Positions 1 through 4,794 are shown, counted from the stretch's first letter. The stretch is DNA of 7,878 nucleotides from Candidatus Bathyarchaeota archaeon B26-1 (GCA_001593925.1 LUCD01000057.1:1-7878), one strand, 5' to 3'. Notes: generated by a model not told the origin, from the letters alone. Numbers and translations are program-made.

Positions 1-125
1 TTAGACTCCTCGAGCATCTTCAGTCCATCCTCGGTTACCTCGTAGTATCTCCTAACCTTGCCTTGGACGATCCTCCTCTTGCTCCTTAAGTAGCCCCTCT
101 TCTCCAGAGAGGTGGTTTTAAGTCT
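1..125 (-). pseudogene. 5'-truncated PadR-like winged-helix regulator (fragment)
   Basis: The minus strand reads open from an in-frame TAA at 126-128 to the window edge, giving 41 residues. They contain LEKRGYLRSKRR, then GKVRRYYEVTEDGLKMLEE. This is the wing and following strand of PadR-type winged-helix repressors, whose usual pattern is 'LE..GYL.S.....G..RRYY.IT..G...L'. The recognition helix and N-terminus that should come before it are missing. No ATG, GTG or TTG start occurs, and the upstream DNA switches at about 118-125 to very A+T-rich sequence. The gene therefore looks cut by an insertion or deletion at the edge of the accessory block. The C-terminal part lies outside the window, so a complete copy starting elsewhere cannot be ruled out. 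The family call rests on one short motif. Confidence 0.5.
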
Positions 126-163
126 TTATTTATATATTTTTGAATAAAAACCGTTTCAAAAAT

Positions 164-177
164 CATACAATTGTATG
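164..177. repeat. 14-bp perfect palindrome, operator-like
   Basis: The sequence CATACAATTGTATG is its own reverse complement, with no spacer. It lies in A+T-rich non-coding DNA, about 40 bp beyond the point where the PadR-like fragment breaks off. Short A+T-rich palindromes with TAC/GTA arms are typical binding sites for small dimeric repressors. No gene start lies directly beside it, so a function is only inferred. Confidence 0.35.
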
Positions 178-230
178 GTACGCATTCCACATATAACAAT
201 ATTTGGCTTCTTTTTGGGAAAAGAGAAAAA

Positions 231-238
231 TTTATGCT
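231..238 (+). promoter_or_regulatory. possible TATA box of a decayed gene
   Basis: TTTATGCT follows an A-rich run and resembles an archaeal box A. It would place transcription start near 258, just ahead of the decayed coding stretch at 275-439. This rests on sequence likeness only, and A+T-rich DNA gives many chance matches. Confidence 0.2.
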
Positions 239-274
239 TTAAAGGTTAGGTTTTGGAGACCTAAAATTGTCTGA

Positions 275-439
275 CGCTATGCCTATAACTGTTCTGATTA
301 TGAACGAGTTGTTAAGGGTTATGCCACCGATATTTGGAAATGTAGATACATCAGAGCTAGAGGGAACAACTATTATACTACTGCTGGCTATGTTGTGGTT
401 GAAGTAAACGATTTAAAATATCTATGGTTAGTGGATTAA
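275..439 (+). pseudogene. decayed coding remnant, Tyr-rich, family unknown
   Basis: This frame is open from a TGA at 272-274 to a TAA at 437-439 and gives 54 residues without a usable start codon. The peptide includes DYERVVKGYATDIWKCRY and ends GYVVVEVNDLKYLWLVD. Its make-up, with many Tyr, Val, Trp and charged residues and the shape of a beta-rich C-terminal domain, looks like real protein rather than noise. A competing 42-codon frame, ATG 279 to TAA 405-407, is more hydrophobic and looks like a shadow. I do not recognise the family. The most likely reading is the 3' end of a gene that lost its 5' part. Together with the neighbouring fragments, it fits an island with repeated insertions and deletions. 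Confidence 0.3.
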
Positions 440-542
440 CAAGTATGTTCTTGGAATGGTTGCCCGTAATAATCTTATATAGGAGTATTGGGGAGCTCTA
501 TTCAGTATGCTGGGTAAAATATTGAAGAAGATGAGAGCTTAA
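424..542 (+). pseudogene. small frameshifted ORF upstream of the glycosidase
   Basis: From ATG 424 (or ATG 445) the frame reads a hydrophobic stretch including FLEWLPVIILYRSIG, then reaches the GGGG run at 490-493. In that frame it stops at 523-525 (TGA). If one G is read twice at the run, the peptide continues GALFSMLGKILKKMRA and stops at TAA 540-542. That TAA shares its last A with the ATG of the next gene (TAATG). The joined product would be a hydrophobic segment with a basic C-terminal tail, as in the tail of a membrane-associated enzyme. It could be a one-base deletion in a dying gene, a programmed -1 shift, or chance. No homologue is recognised. Confidence 0.25.
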
Positions 543-1555
543 TGAAGAAACTATTAATCCCCCTTTTAATTCTCCTTCTTTTTTCTGTTTTTGTTTTTTC
601 TTATGTTGAAAGAGATGACCAGATAAAAGTAGGCATTTTTTATTATGTATGGTATGATGAAGGCTTTGGTAACAGACATTGGAATGATACAATTTACAAC
701 ATAGTGGTTGATGAGCCATATTATTACAGTTATTATAGTAGCCAAAACAAAACTCATTTAGCAAAACAGATAGATTTAATTGCTGATTTAGGTGTAGATT
801 TTATTATTATATCGTGGTGGGGAAATAACAGTTATGAAGATAACTCAACAAAAATCCTATTAGAAGTTTTATCAGAAAAAAATTTCCCAATAAAGTTTTG
901 CATAATGGTTGAACCTTACACAGACAACCCTAACTACACTTTCATATACAATTATATATATGAAAATTATGTTGAGCTTTATAAACACTGTTATTTCAGA
1001 TGGGAAGGAAAATATCTTCTTTGCTGGTTTAACCCTTTGAATCCCCCTAAAAATGACAGTAGATTTACTGATAGGGTTGTCGGACATGAAAATTATGTTG
1101 ACTGGTCTCTTTGGAATAAAAAAGACGATATGAAAATTTCAGTTGACGGAGAAGTTACGGTTTGTCCTCGTTATGACGATTATTATCTTTACAAATATGG
1201 TGGTAGAGAAACCTATGAAAGGCATGATGTTAACTACACAGAAGGCATGTATCAAGCCGAATGGGATTACGTTTTTGACAACATTAAAGATGTTAAATTA
1301 GTGTTGATTTATTCGTGGAATGAATATCATGAAAGAAGCATGACAGAACCACACAAAGACGTTTCTAACCCAGATATTTTCTTAGCTTATAGTCAAACCA
1401 AAAATTATATTCAAAATTTAAAAGCATATTCAGGTTTAACAATTGAAACATTCTTAAAAATGAATTTAAAAATATTAATACCCTTAGCATTTTTTGTTAT
1501 AGTAATTTACTTTTTCATAATAAAACCCTTGATGAGAAGGAGGGATCTATTATGA
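542..1555 (+). CDS. membrane-anchored GH99-like glycoside hydrolase
   Basis: This 337-residue protein resembles the GH99 (endo-alpha-mannanase/mannosidase) fold, a TIM barrel. Residues 29-38 (KVGIFYYVWY) form the first barrel strand, followed by HWN at 46-48. Residues 84-93 (GVDFIIISWW) form the second. SWNEYHERSMTEP at 258-270 matches the GH99 'WNEWHEG..IEP' signature, whose two glutamates act in catalysis; here they are E261 and E264. Residues 1-20 are a signal peptide or N-terminal anchor. Residues 310-328 are a transmembrane helix followed by basic MRRRD. The catalytic domain should therefore face outside, held in the membrane. Seven N-glycosylation sequons (N48, N69, N95, N101, N131, N171, N231) agree with a surface protein. 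Likely substrates are cell-surface or environmental glycans. The ATG overlaps the TAA of an upstream scrap, and no strong Shine-Dalgarno is visible. Codon use is far more A/T-ending than in the core genes, suggesting transfer. The exact family is inferred. Confidence 0.75.
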   Translation: MKKLLIPLLILLLFSVFVFSYVERDDQIKVGIFYYVWYDEGFGNRHWNDTIYNIVVDEPYYYSYYSSQNKTHLAKQIDLIADLGVDFIIISWWGNNSYEDNSTKILLEVLSEKNFPIKFCIMVEPYTDNPNYTFIYNYIYENYVELYKHCYFRWEGKYLLCWFNPLNPPKNDSRFTDRVVGHENYVDWSLWNKKDDMKISVDGEVTVCPRYDDYYLYKYGGRETYERHDVNYTEGMYQAEWDYVFDNIKDVKLVLIYSWNEYHERSMTEPHKDVSNPDIFLAYSQTKNYIQNLKAYSGLTIETFLKMNLKILIPLAFFVIVIYFFIIKPLMRRRDLL

Positions 1556-1604
1556 TGAAGAACCACAGTTTTACGCTTTAGTTAGAACCATGAAAAGAAA
1601 ATGA
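1554..1604 (+). pseudogene. frameshifted C-terminal tail of the glycosidase (possible)
   Basis: In another frame, directly overlapping the glycosidase stop codon, the sequence reads DEEPQFYALVRTMKRK and then TGA (1602-1604). It has no start of its own. Placed after the transmembrane helix and MRRRD of the glycosidase, it would make a natural short cytosolic tail. A single indel near 1540-1553 would join the two frames. It may instead be the end of a different lost gene, or chance. Confidence 0.3.
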
Positions 1605-1606
1605 AC

Positions 1607-1768
1607 TCATCTCAAAACTCTCCAGTACATCATGATGCAGGCGAGTTGTATAAAGCCTAGGAAGGTTGATGCTAGTCTTTCCCATCTTAGGGCCAGTCTC
1701 CCGAACCCTTCTGTTAACCATGCGAAGAACCTCTCCACGCCTTCTTTGCATTTGTACGCGAAGAATAG
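1607..1768 (-). pseudogene. IS transposase C-terminal remnant (DDE type)
   Basis: The minus strand reads 53 residues ending in TGA (1607-1609). The peptide includes VERFFAWLTEGFGRLALRWE, then RLASTFLGFIQLACIMMYW and RVLR. This is the typical C-terminal end of DDE transposases of the IS4/IS5 type: the 'ERFF.WL' helix with its catalytic-region glutamate, the 'R.ERLAS.FLGF..LA.I.IYWR' segment, and a stop. The rest of the transposase, including the first two catalytic acidic residues, is absent. Homology fades near 1768, just before the ribosome-binding site of the next plus-strand gene. No terminal inverted repeats could be paired. It is a dead fragment that marks past IS activity between the glycosidase and the RHH genes. 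Confidence 0.7.
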
Positions 1769-1782
1769 GAGATGATGATATT

Positions 1783-1789
1783 GGGGGAG
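1783..1789 (+). promoter_or_regulatory. Shine-Dalgarno of the first RHH gene
   Basis: GGGGGAG lies five bases before ATG 1795 and favours that start over an in-frame ATG at 1666. The longer version would read 43 extra residues through the antisense of the transposase remnant. Confidence 0.5.
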
Positions 1790-1794
1790 AAGTG

Positions 1795-1950
1795 ATGAGA
1801 AGGGAAAGAGTGAGCAGAACCCTACCTAAAAAATGCGTGGAATGGCTTAACAAGAAAGTCAAAGCCAGAATCTACGCAAACAAAAGCCATGCGATAGAAA
1901 TCCTAATCCTCAAAAAGATGAGAGAAGAAAAGAGCTGTCACCCTCCCTGA
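1795..1950 (+). CDS. ribbon-helix-helix (CopG/Arc-like) DNA-binding protein
   Basis: This 51-residue protein starts at ATG 1795 behind a GGGGGAG ribosome-binding site; an alternative GTG start sits one codon upstream. Residues 5-10 (RVSRTL) fit the DNA-contacting beta ribbon. Residues 11-24 (PKKCVEWLNKKVKA) fit helix 1. Residues 27-41 (YANKSHAIEILILKK) fit the turn and helix 2, with the usual 'Y.SRSHAIE..L' pattern. RHH proteins of this size are dimeric repressors, often the antitoxins of toxin-antitoxin pairs or regulators of mobile elements. No toxin (PIN, RelE or MazF type) follows; the next gene is another RHH protein. The C-terminal five residues are unusual, and a one-base shift in the A-rich run near 1925-1931 would extend the protein to a TAA at 1976-1978. 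The role is inferred from the fold only. Confidence 0.6.
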   Translation: MRRERVSRTLPKKCVEWLNKKVKARIYANKSHAIEILILKKMREEKSCHPP

Positions 1951-1970
1951 ATCGCTCAAACGGAAGGAAG

Positions 1971-1986
1971 AACTGTAAATACAGTT
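1971..1986. promoter_or_regulatory. 16-bp palindrome, candidate operator of the second RHH gene
   Basis: AACTGTA-AA-TACAGTT is a perfect inverted repeat with 7-bp arms and a 2-bp spacer. It lies between the two RHH genes and overlaps the TTG at 1985 that opens the second. RHH repressors commonly bind short palindromes over their own promoters, so autoregulation is the natural guess. It also overlaps the in-frame TAA at 1976-1978 that bounds the second frame. Confidence 0.45.
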
Positions 1987-2248
1987 GAGAGCAATTGCTT
2001 TGAGGAATCTTGTCACGATAAGGATTGACCCAGAAGTGTGGAGAACAGCCCGAGAAATGGGCATAAACATGAGCAGAACATGCAAAAACGCTCTCAAGCT
2101 TGAAATTCAACAAATAATTGAAGCCAAGCAGAAGGGTAACTATAAATCGCCCTCCGACAGGAAGGCTCAACCGCCTATATTGGAGCCCCGGGCGGGATTC
2201 GAACCCGCGACCTGCGGCTTACGAGGCCGCCGCTATAACCGGGCTTAG
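1985..2248 (+). CDS. second RHH (CcdA/VapB-like) protein, frame runs through antisense tRNA
   Basis: Residues 9-14 (LVTIRI) form the beta ribbon. Residues 15-25 (DPEVWRTAREM) form helix 1. GINMSRTCKNALKLEI at 26-41 forms the turn and helix 2. This matches antitoxin-type RHH proteins ('VSVRVDEEL...A.ELGIN.S...R.AL..EI'). No ATG precedes the fold; the possible starts are TTG 1985 and TTG 2000, behind an in-frame TAA at 1976-1978. A normal member of this size would end near residue 50. Here the frame continues, and residues from about 67 on are the antisense of the tRNA-Thr gene, including the familiar spurious GFEPATCGLRG peptide. The native C-terminus was probably lost when this DNA joined the tRNA 3' end. 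It may still make a working DNA-binding core or may be a pseudogene. No toxin partner is present. Confidence 0.5.
   Translation: MRAIALRNLVTIRIDPEVWRTAREMGINMSRTCKNALKLEIQQIIEAKQKGNYKSPSDRKAQPPILEPRAGFEPATCGLRGRRYNRA
2149..2166 (-). terminator. hairpin downstream of tRNA-Thr
   Basis: On the minus strand, GCCTTCC-TGTC-GGAGGGC can form a 7-bp stem (one G-T pair) 18 bases beyond the tRNA 3' end. The following bases are A+T-rich (GATTTATAG) but lack a run of T. It could help terminate or process the tRNA transcript, or be chance. Confidence 0.25.
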
Positions 2249-2258
2249 CTACCGGGGC
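2184..2258 (-). tRNA. tRNA-Thr (anticodon CGT)
   Basis: The minus strand folds into a complete cloverleaf of 75 bases. The acceptor stem is GCCCCGG with CCGGGGC. The D stem is GCTA/TAGC around a 10-base loop containing GG. The anticodon stem is GCGGC/GCCGC with loop CTCGTAA, anticodon CGT at 2221-2223, reading ACG. The variable loop is five bases (AGGTC). The T stem is GCGGG/CCCGC with loop TTCGAAT. The discriminator base is T, consistent with what I recall of archaeal tRNA-Thr. There is no intron, and CCA is not encoded. The 3' end faces the A+T-rich accessory block, so this gene probably marks the integration edge. Every stem pairs without mismatch, so the gene looks functional. Confidence 0.95.
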
Positions 2259-2287
2259 TTCCTTTCCAGTATTTTTGTGGCAAGATG

Positions 2288-2297
2288 TAGATAAACT
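2288..2297 (-). promoter_or_regulatory. possible TATA box of tRNA-Thr
   Basis: On the minus strand AGTTTATCTA lies about 30-40 bases before the tRNA 5' end, a spacing that would give a short leader. A second A-rich candidate (ACAAAAATAC, 2270-2279) is closer than usual for an archaeal promoter. Confidence 0.25.
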
Positions 2298-2316
2298 TGT
2301 AGCTTACGTTCTTAGC

Positions 2317-2332
2317 CAAATATTATTTTTAG
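2317..2332 (+). promoter_or_regulatory. possible TATA box of thiL
   Basis: The stretch around CAAATATTATTTTTAG is the most A+T-rich part of the short gap between the divergent tRNA and thiL. It would start transcription near 2350. The GTG at 2385 would then have a leader of about 30 bases carrying its ribosome-binding site. Confidence 0.3.
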
Positions 2333-2384
2333 GTTCACTAACCCTTTCTTTAGGTTGTCTGGTTTCGGTTGGGGTAGAGGCGGC

Positions 2385-3377
2385 GTGAAGAGGACTGTTA
2401 GGGAGATCGGTGAGAGAGGAGTTATCGAGACTATACTTAGGTTTCTGGAGCCTATGCCCGGGATGCCTGTGCCCTTCGGGGACGATGTGTCCGCGGTTGA
2501 GGTTGATGGTGGTAGGCTCGCCGTGGTGAAGACGGATATGCTTGTGGGCAGAACCGACGTTCCTCCTGGTATGAGCCTCAAGGAGGCCGCTAGAAAGGCT
2601 GTGGTCATGAACGTGAGTGACATGGCGGCGAAGGGTGTGAAGCCCATAGCCGTCCTCGCGGCGTTGGGGCTACCGAATAGCCTAACGGAGAGAGACGTGG
2701 AAGAGCTGGCTTCAGGGCTGAACATGGGAGCCCGCGAGTACGGTGCTTACATAATAGGCGGGGATACGAACGAGGCCTCGGACCTCGTAATCAGCTGTTC
2801 GGCCATAGGCTTCTGCGAGAAAGGCCGGTTCATAGGGAGGCGAGGAGCCAGACCGGGTGACATACTTGCGGTCACGGGCTTCTTCGGAAAGACGTCCTGT
2901 GGCCTCAAGATACTACTCGAAGGGCTTGGAGCTCCCAGAGAGATCAGAGACACCCTAGTCCAGTCGGTTCTCGTGCCGGAGGCGAGGCTCAAGGAGGGGC
3001 TGGCCCTAGCATCCACAGGAGCCGTTACGGCGTCGATAGACTCCAGCGACGGACTGGCTTGGAGTCTTCATGAACTCTCGAGGGCAAGCGGGGTCGGCTT
3101 CTCAGTGGAGAATCTCCCGGTAGCCCCAGAAGCCGAGAGGTTCGCCGAGCTCCACGGGTTGGACCCGTATGAGCTGTGTCTCTATGGAGGTGAAGAGTAC
3201 GAGCTCGTAGTGACGGTTAGGCCTGACCTGTGGTACGAGGCTGAGAGGGCTCTTAGGAGTGTTGGAGGGCGGCTTATCAGGATAGGTGTAGCCACGCGGA
3301 CGGAAGAAGTTACCCTCAATGTGGGAGGCCGAGCTAGAACAATAGAGAGTAAAGGCTGGGAGCACTTCAGAACGTAG
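2385..3377 (+). CDS. thiL: thiamine-monophosphate kinase
   Basis: ThiL phosphorylates thiamine monophosphate with ATP to make thiamine diphosphate, the last step of cofactor synthesis, in the cytosol. The 330-residue protein has the PurM/SelD/HypE fold in the usual order. REIGERG at 6-12 is the family N-terminus. FGDDVSAVEV at 31-40 is the metal- and nucleotide-binding loop. TDMLVGRTDVPPGMS at 50-64 is the substrate loop in its archaeal form. NVSDMAAKGVKP at 76-87 follows, then GGDTNE at 125-130, RRGARPGDILAVTG at 152-165, SIDSSDGLAWSLHELS at 217-232 and YGGEEYELVVTV at 267-278. I chose GTG 2385 over TTG 2355 because AGAGG lies four bases before it and REIGE then sits near the N-terminus, as in other ThiL proteins. 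The length matches the family. It stands alone, convergent with tbp. Confidence 0.93.
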   Translation: MKRTVREIGERGVIETILRFLEPMPGMPVPFGDDVSAVEVDGGRLAVVKTDMLVGRTDVPPGMSLKEAARKAVVMNVSDMAAKGVKPIAVLAALGLPNSLTERDVEELASGLNMGAREYGAYIIGGDTNEASDLVISCSAIGFCEKGRFIGRRGARPGDILAVTGFFGKTSCGLKILLEGLGAPREIRDTLVQSVLVPEARLKEGLALASTGAVTASIDSSDGLAWSLHELSRASGVGFSVENLPVAPEAERFAELHGLDPYELCLYGGEEYELVVTVRPDLWYEAERALRSVGGRLIRIGVATRTEEVTLNVGGRARTIESKGWEHFRT

Positions 3378-3407
3378 CTGGACGGTCACACCTTGTTCCG
3401 GGAAGTT

Positions 3408-3974
3408 TTATTCTTCGTAGTATATGAGGTTCTCCTCTTCTAGACGTTTGTGGAGTTTCTTAACGGCCTCATACACTTCGCTCTCTTTCTTTGCCCCTGT
3501 GCAGACGAGCTTCCCACTCGCGAAGAGGAGGATCACAACTTTAGGGTCGTCCATGCGGTATATGAGGCCGGGGAACTGCTCCGGCTCGTACATGGTCTTC
3601 CCGAGGGCGTAAGCTGACTTCTCTAAGTCGATCAGCCCTCCCAAGTTCGCTGATGCAACTATGTTCTGTATCTTGAGCTCCGGCTTACCTATTATGACTA
3701 TCCCGCTCTTCTTCAGTTCTCTCACGACCTTAAGAACGGCTCTTTTTGCCTCCTTCTCGGATTTCGCTCCTGTACAGACCATCTTACCCGAGTTGAAGAT
3801 GAGCGTGGCCGTTTTCGGCTTCTTCAGCCTAAAGACGAGTCCCGGAAACTGTTCTGGACGGTACTCGACGCCGGGGTACCCCCTCACAACAGCGTTTAGG
3901 TCAACCCTCTGATTAAGTGTAGCCGACGCAACCACATTCTCAATCTTTATTATAGGCTCAACCTTCGGCACCAC
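3408..3974 (-). CDS. tbp: TATA-binding protein (TBP)
   Basis: TBP binds the archaeal TATA box and recruits TFB and RNA polymerase to begin transcription. The 188-residue protein is the classic saddle, built of two related halves. Repeat 1 spans about residues 8-92 and repeat 2 about 98-184. Each holds the same landmarks: IENVVASATL and IQNIVASANL, YRPEQFPGLVFRL and YEPEQFPGLIYRM, and SGKMVCTGAK and SGKLVCTGAK. The FPGL loops carry the phenylalanines that kink DNA. A short acidic tail (YYEE) ends the protein, as in many archaeal TBPs. Translation starts at GTG 3974 (Met-Val-Pro) behind AAGGAGGT, a near-perfect ribosome-binding site. The 3' end faces thiL with only 30 bases between them. The upstream region carries several TATA-like boxes. 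Confidence 0.97.
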   Translation of the reverse strand: MVPKVEPIIKIENVVASATLNQRVDLNAVVRGYPGVEYRPEQFPGLVFRLKKPKTATLIFNSGKMVCTGAKSEKEAKRAVLKVVRELKKSGIVIIGKPELKIQNIVASANLGGLIDLEKSAYALGKTMYEPEQFPGLIYRMDDPKVVILLFASGKLVCTGAKKESEVYEAVKKLHKRLEEENLIYYEE

Positions 3975-3978
3975 GTGA

Positions 3979-3986
3979 ACCTCCTT
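3979..3986 (-). promoter_or_regulatory. Shine-Dalgarno of tbp
   Basis: The minus strand carries AAGGAGGT four bases before GTG 3974. This fixes GTG as the start. Confidence 0.75.
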
Positions 3987-4007
3987 ACTTTTTAAAGAAT
4001 ATCCTCC

Positions 4008-4016
4008 ATATTTAAG
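4008..4016 (-). promoter_or_regulatory. TATA box of tbp (proximal)
   Basis: CTTAAATAT on the minus strand, preceded by CCC, fits an archaeal TATA element. Its centre is about 38 bases before the GTG, which predicts a leader of roughly a dozen bases that just includes the ribosome-binding site. Confidence 0.5.
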
Positions 4017-4032
4017 GGGTGTGTGTCCCTTA
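4013..4032. repeat. inverted repeat between TATA-like elements of tbp
   Basis: TAAGGG and CCCTTA are 6-bp arms around a GTGTGTGT spacer on the plus strand. They join the proximal TATA box to the distal tandem copies. It may be an operator or a chance result of the similar TATA-like flanks. Confidence 0.3.
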
Positions 4033-4045
4033 TAAACCTTATAAA
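4028..4045 (-). repeat. tandem TATA-like 9-mers upstream of tbp
   Basis: CCTTATAAA occurs twice back to back on the plus strand, which reads TTTATAAGG twice on the minus strand. Each copy matches the archaeal TATA consensus. They lie about 55-70 bases upstream of the tbp start and just downstream of the signal peptidase stop. They could be extra tbp promoters or TBP-binding sites for self-control. Confidence 0.5.
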
Positions 4046-4077
4046 CCTCAGAGAACGCAGCTTCATAGATGAGCCGT

Positions 4078-4686
4078 CTAAAGGCCGGTTAACCGTTCCC
4101 CTCCACCCTTTGAAGCATCGTCTTCCGGCTCATTTCTGGAGGGTTCCTTGTCTTTCTTCGATGGCAAGGCCTCCAAGATCAGAAGCGTCGCGATCAATAT
4201 TATACCCACAGACATGCCGATCGGCGTTCCAAAATATATCTTTACGTAGCCGAGCATCGGTATGACCCATACAACCTTCCCAATTATGCAGTCTTCAGGG
4301 ACCTCCCAGTTGTCGGGATAGGCGTTGTTGTCGCCCTTCGTGATGAAGTAGTACCGGCCATCCTTCTTGATCCTATTTATAGCCCTATGAACAACGAGTT
4401 CGTCAGGGTTCCCGGGTTTTCTGAAGACTATTATGTCTCCCGTGTTCGGCTCAGCATTTATGTCTTCTGGGTTTAGGCCTCCCTGAATCACTAGCAGGTC
4501 GCCAACTTTTAGGGTTGGCTCCATACTCTCTGAGACCGGGGTCATGAGCGGATACTCCGTTTTAAGCGTTAGGATTAAGGCTGTCCGGAACGTGAAGAAC
4601 AAGAGCACGATTATCCCTAGGATGATGAGGGTTCTGAAGAGCTCCTTCCTCCAGATATCTCTAATATTCGTCGGTTCCCCCTCCAT
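4078..4686 (-). CDS. signal peptidase I, archaeal (Sec11-like)
   Basis: This membrane protease cuts signal peptides from secreted proteins on the outer face of the membrane. The 202-residue protein has an N-terminal transmembrane helix at about 16-40. Box B follows as SESMEPTL (52-59), with catalytic Ser54. Box D is VVHRAI (98-103), where His100 replaces the bacterial lysine, marking the archaeal/eukaryotic Ser-His type. Box E is TKGDNNAYPDNW (116-127), with Asp119 and Asp125 as acidic partners. A second transmembrane helix covers about 156-174, then a charged cytosolic tail of about 28 residues. The tail is rich in Lys, Glu and Asp and is longer than needed for activity. The ATG at 4686 has no well-spaced ribosome-binding site (AAGGAG lies 18 bases away), so it may be leaderless or short-leadered. 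The gene is divergent from the helicase and upstream of tbp on the same strand. Confidence 0.9.
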   Translation of the reverse strand: MEGEPTNIRDIWRKELFRTLIILGIIVLLFFTFRTALILTLKTEYPLMTPVSESMEPTLKVGDLLVIQGGLNPEDINAEPNTGDIIVFRKPGNPDELVVHRAINRIKKDGRYYFITKGDNNAYPDNWEVPEDCIIGKVVWVIPMLGYVKIYFGTPIGMSVGIILIATLLILEALPSKKDKEPSRNEPEDDASKGGGERLTGL

Positions 4687-4714
4687 CCCTGAGCTGAGCG
4701 GGCGCTCCTTACAA

Positions 4715-4724
4715 AGGATAAAGG
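4715..4724 (-). promoter_or_regulatory. possible TATA box of the signal peptidase gene
   Basis: CCTTTATCCT on the minus strand lies about 30-38 bases before ATG 4686. It would give a very short leader, which fits the lack of a close Shine-Dalgarno. A second candidate (ACTTAAAGG) sits a little further upstream. Confidence 0.35.
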
Positions 4725-4740
4725 TTTCTTCAAACCTTTA
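4719..4740. repeat. perfect inverted repeat in the signal peptidase/helicase divergent promoter
   Basis: TAAAGGTTT and AAACCTTTA are 9-bp arms around the 4-base spacer CTTC. The repeat overlaps the likely TATA elements of the signal peptidase gene and lies within the 164-base gap shared with the divergent helicase. It could be an operator. Confidence 0.45.
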
Positions 4741-4794
4741 AGTTTACCTCAAAACACTAGAAGAACCAGATTCTTACTTCTTTTGGTACTGCAC

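Noticed and set aside
246..264. TTAGGT/ACCTAA hairpin as a terminator or riboswitch stem
   Set aside because: The arms are only 6 bp with no T-run and no neighbouring conserved structure, so chance is likely in this A+T-rich DNA.
279..407. 42-codon ATG-started frame in the A+T-rich region
   Set aside because: It overlaps a more protein-like frame, has no ribosome-binding site and shows no recognisable motif.
1666..1794. 43-residue N-terminal extension of the first RHH frame
   Set aside because: It reads antisense to the transposase remnant, and a good ribosome-binding site precedes ATG 1795.
2355..2384. TTG start of thiL ten codons upstream
   Set aside because: It has no Shine-Dalgarno, and the family N-terminus fits GTG 2385, which has AGAGG before it.
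3378..3407. shared bidirectional terminator between thiL and tbp
   Set aside because: No hairpin is visible; there is only a short T-rich patch (GTTTTATT) on the thiL strand, too weak to call.
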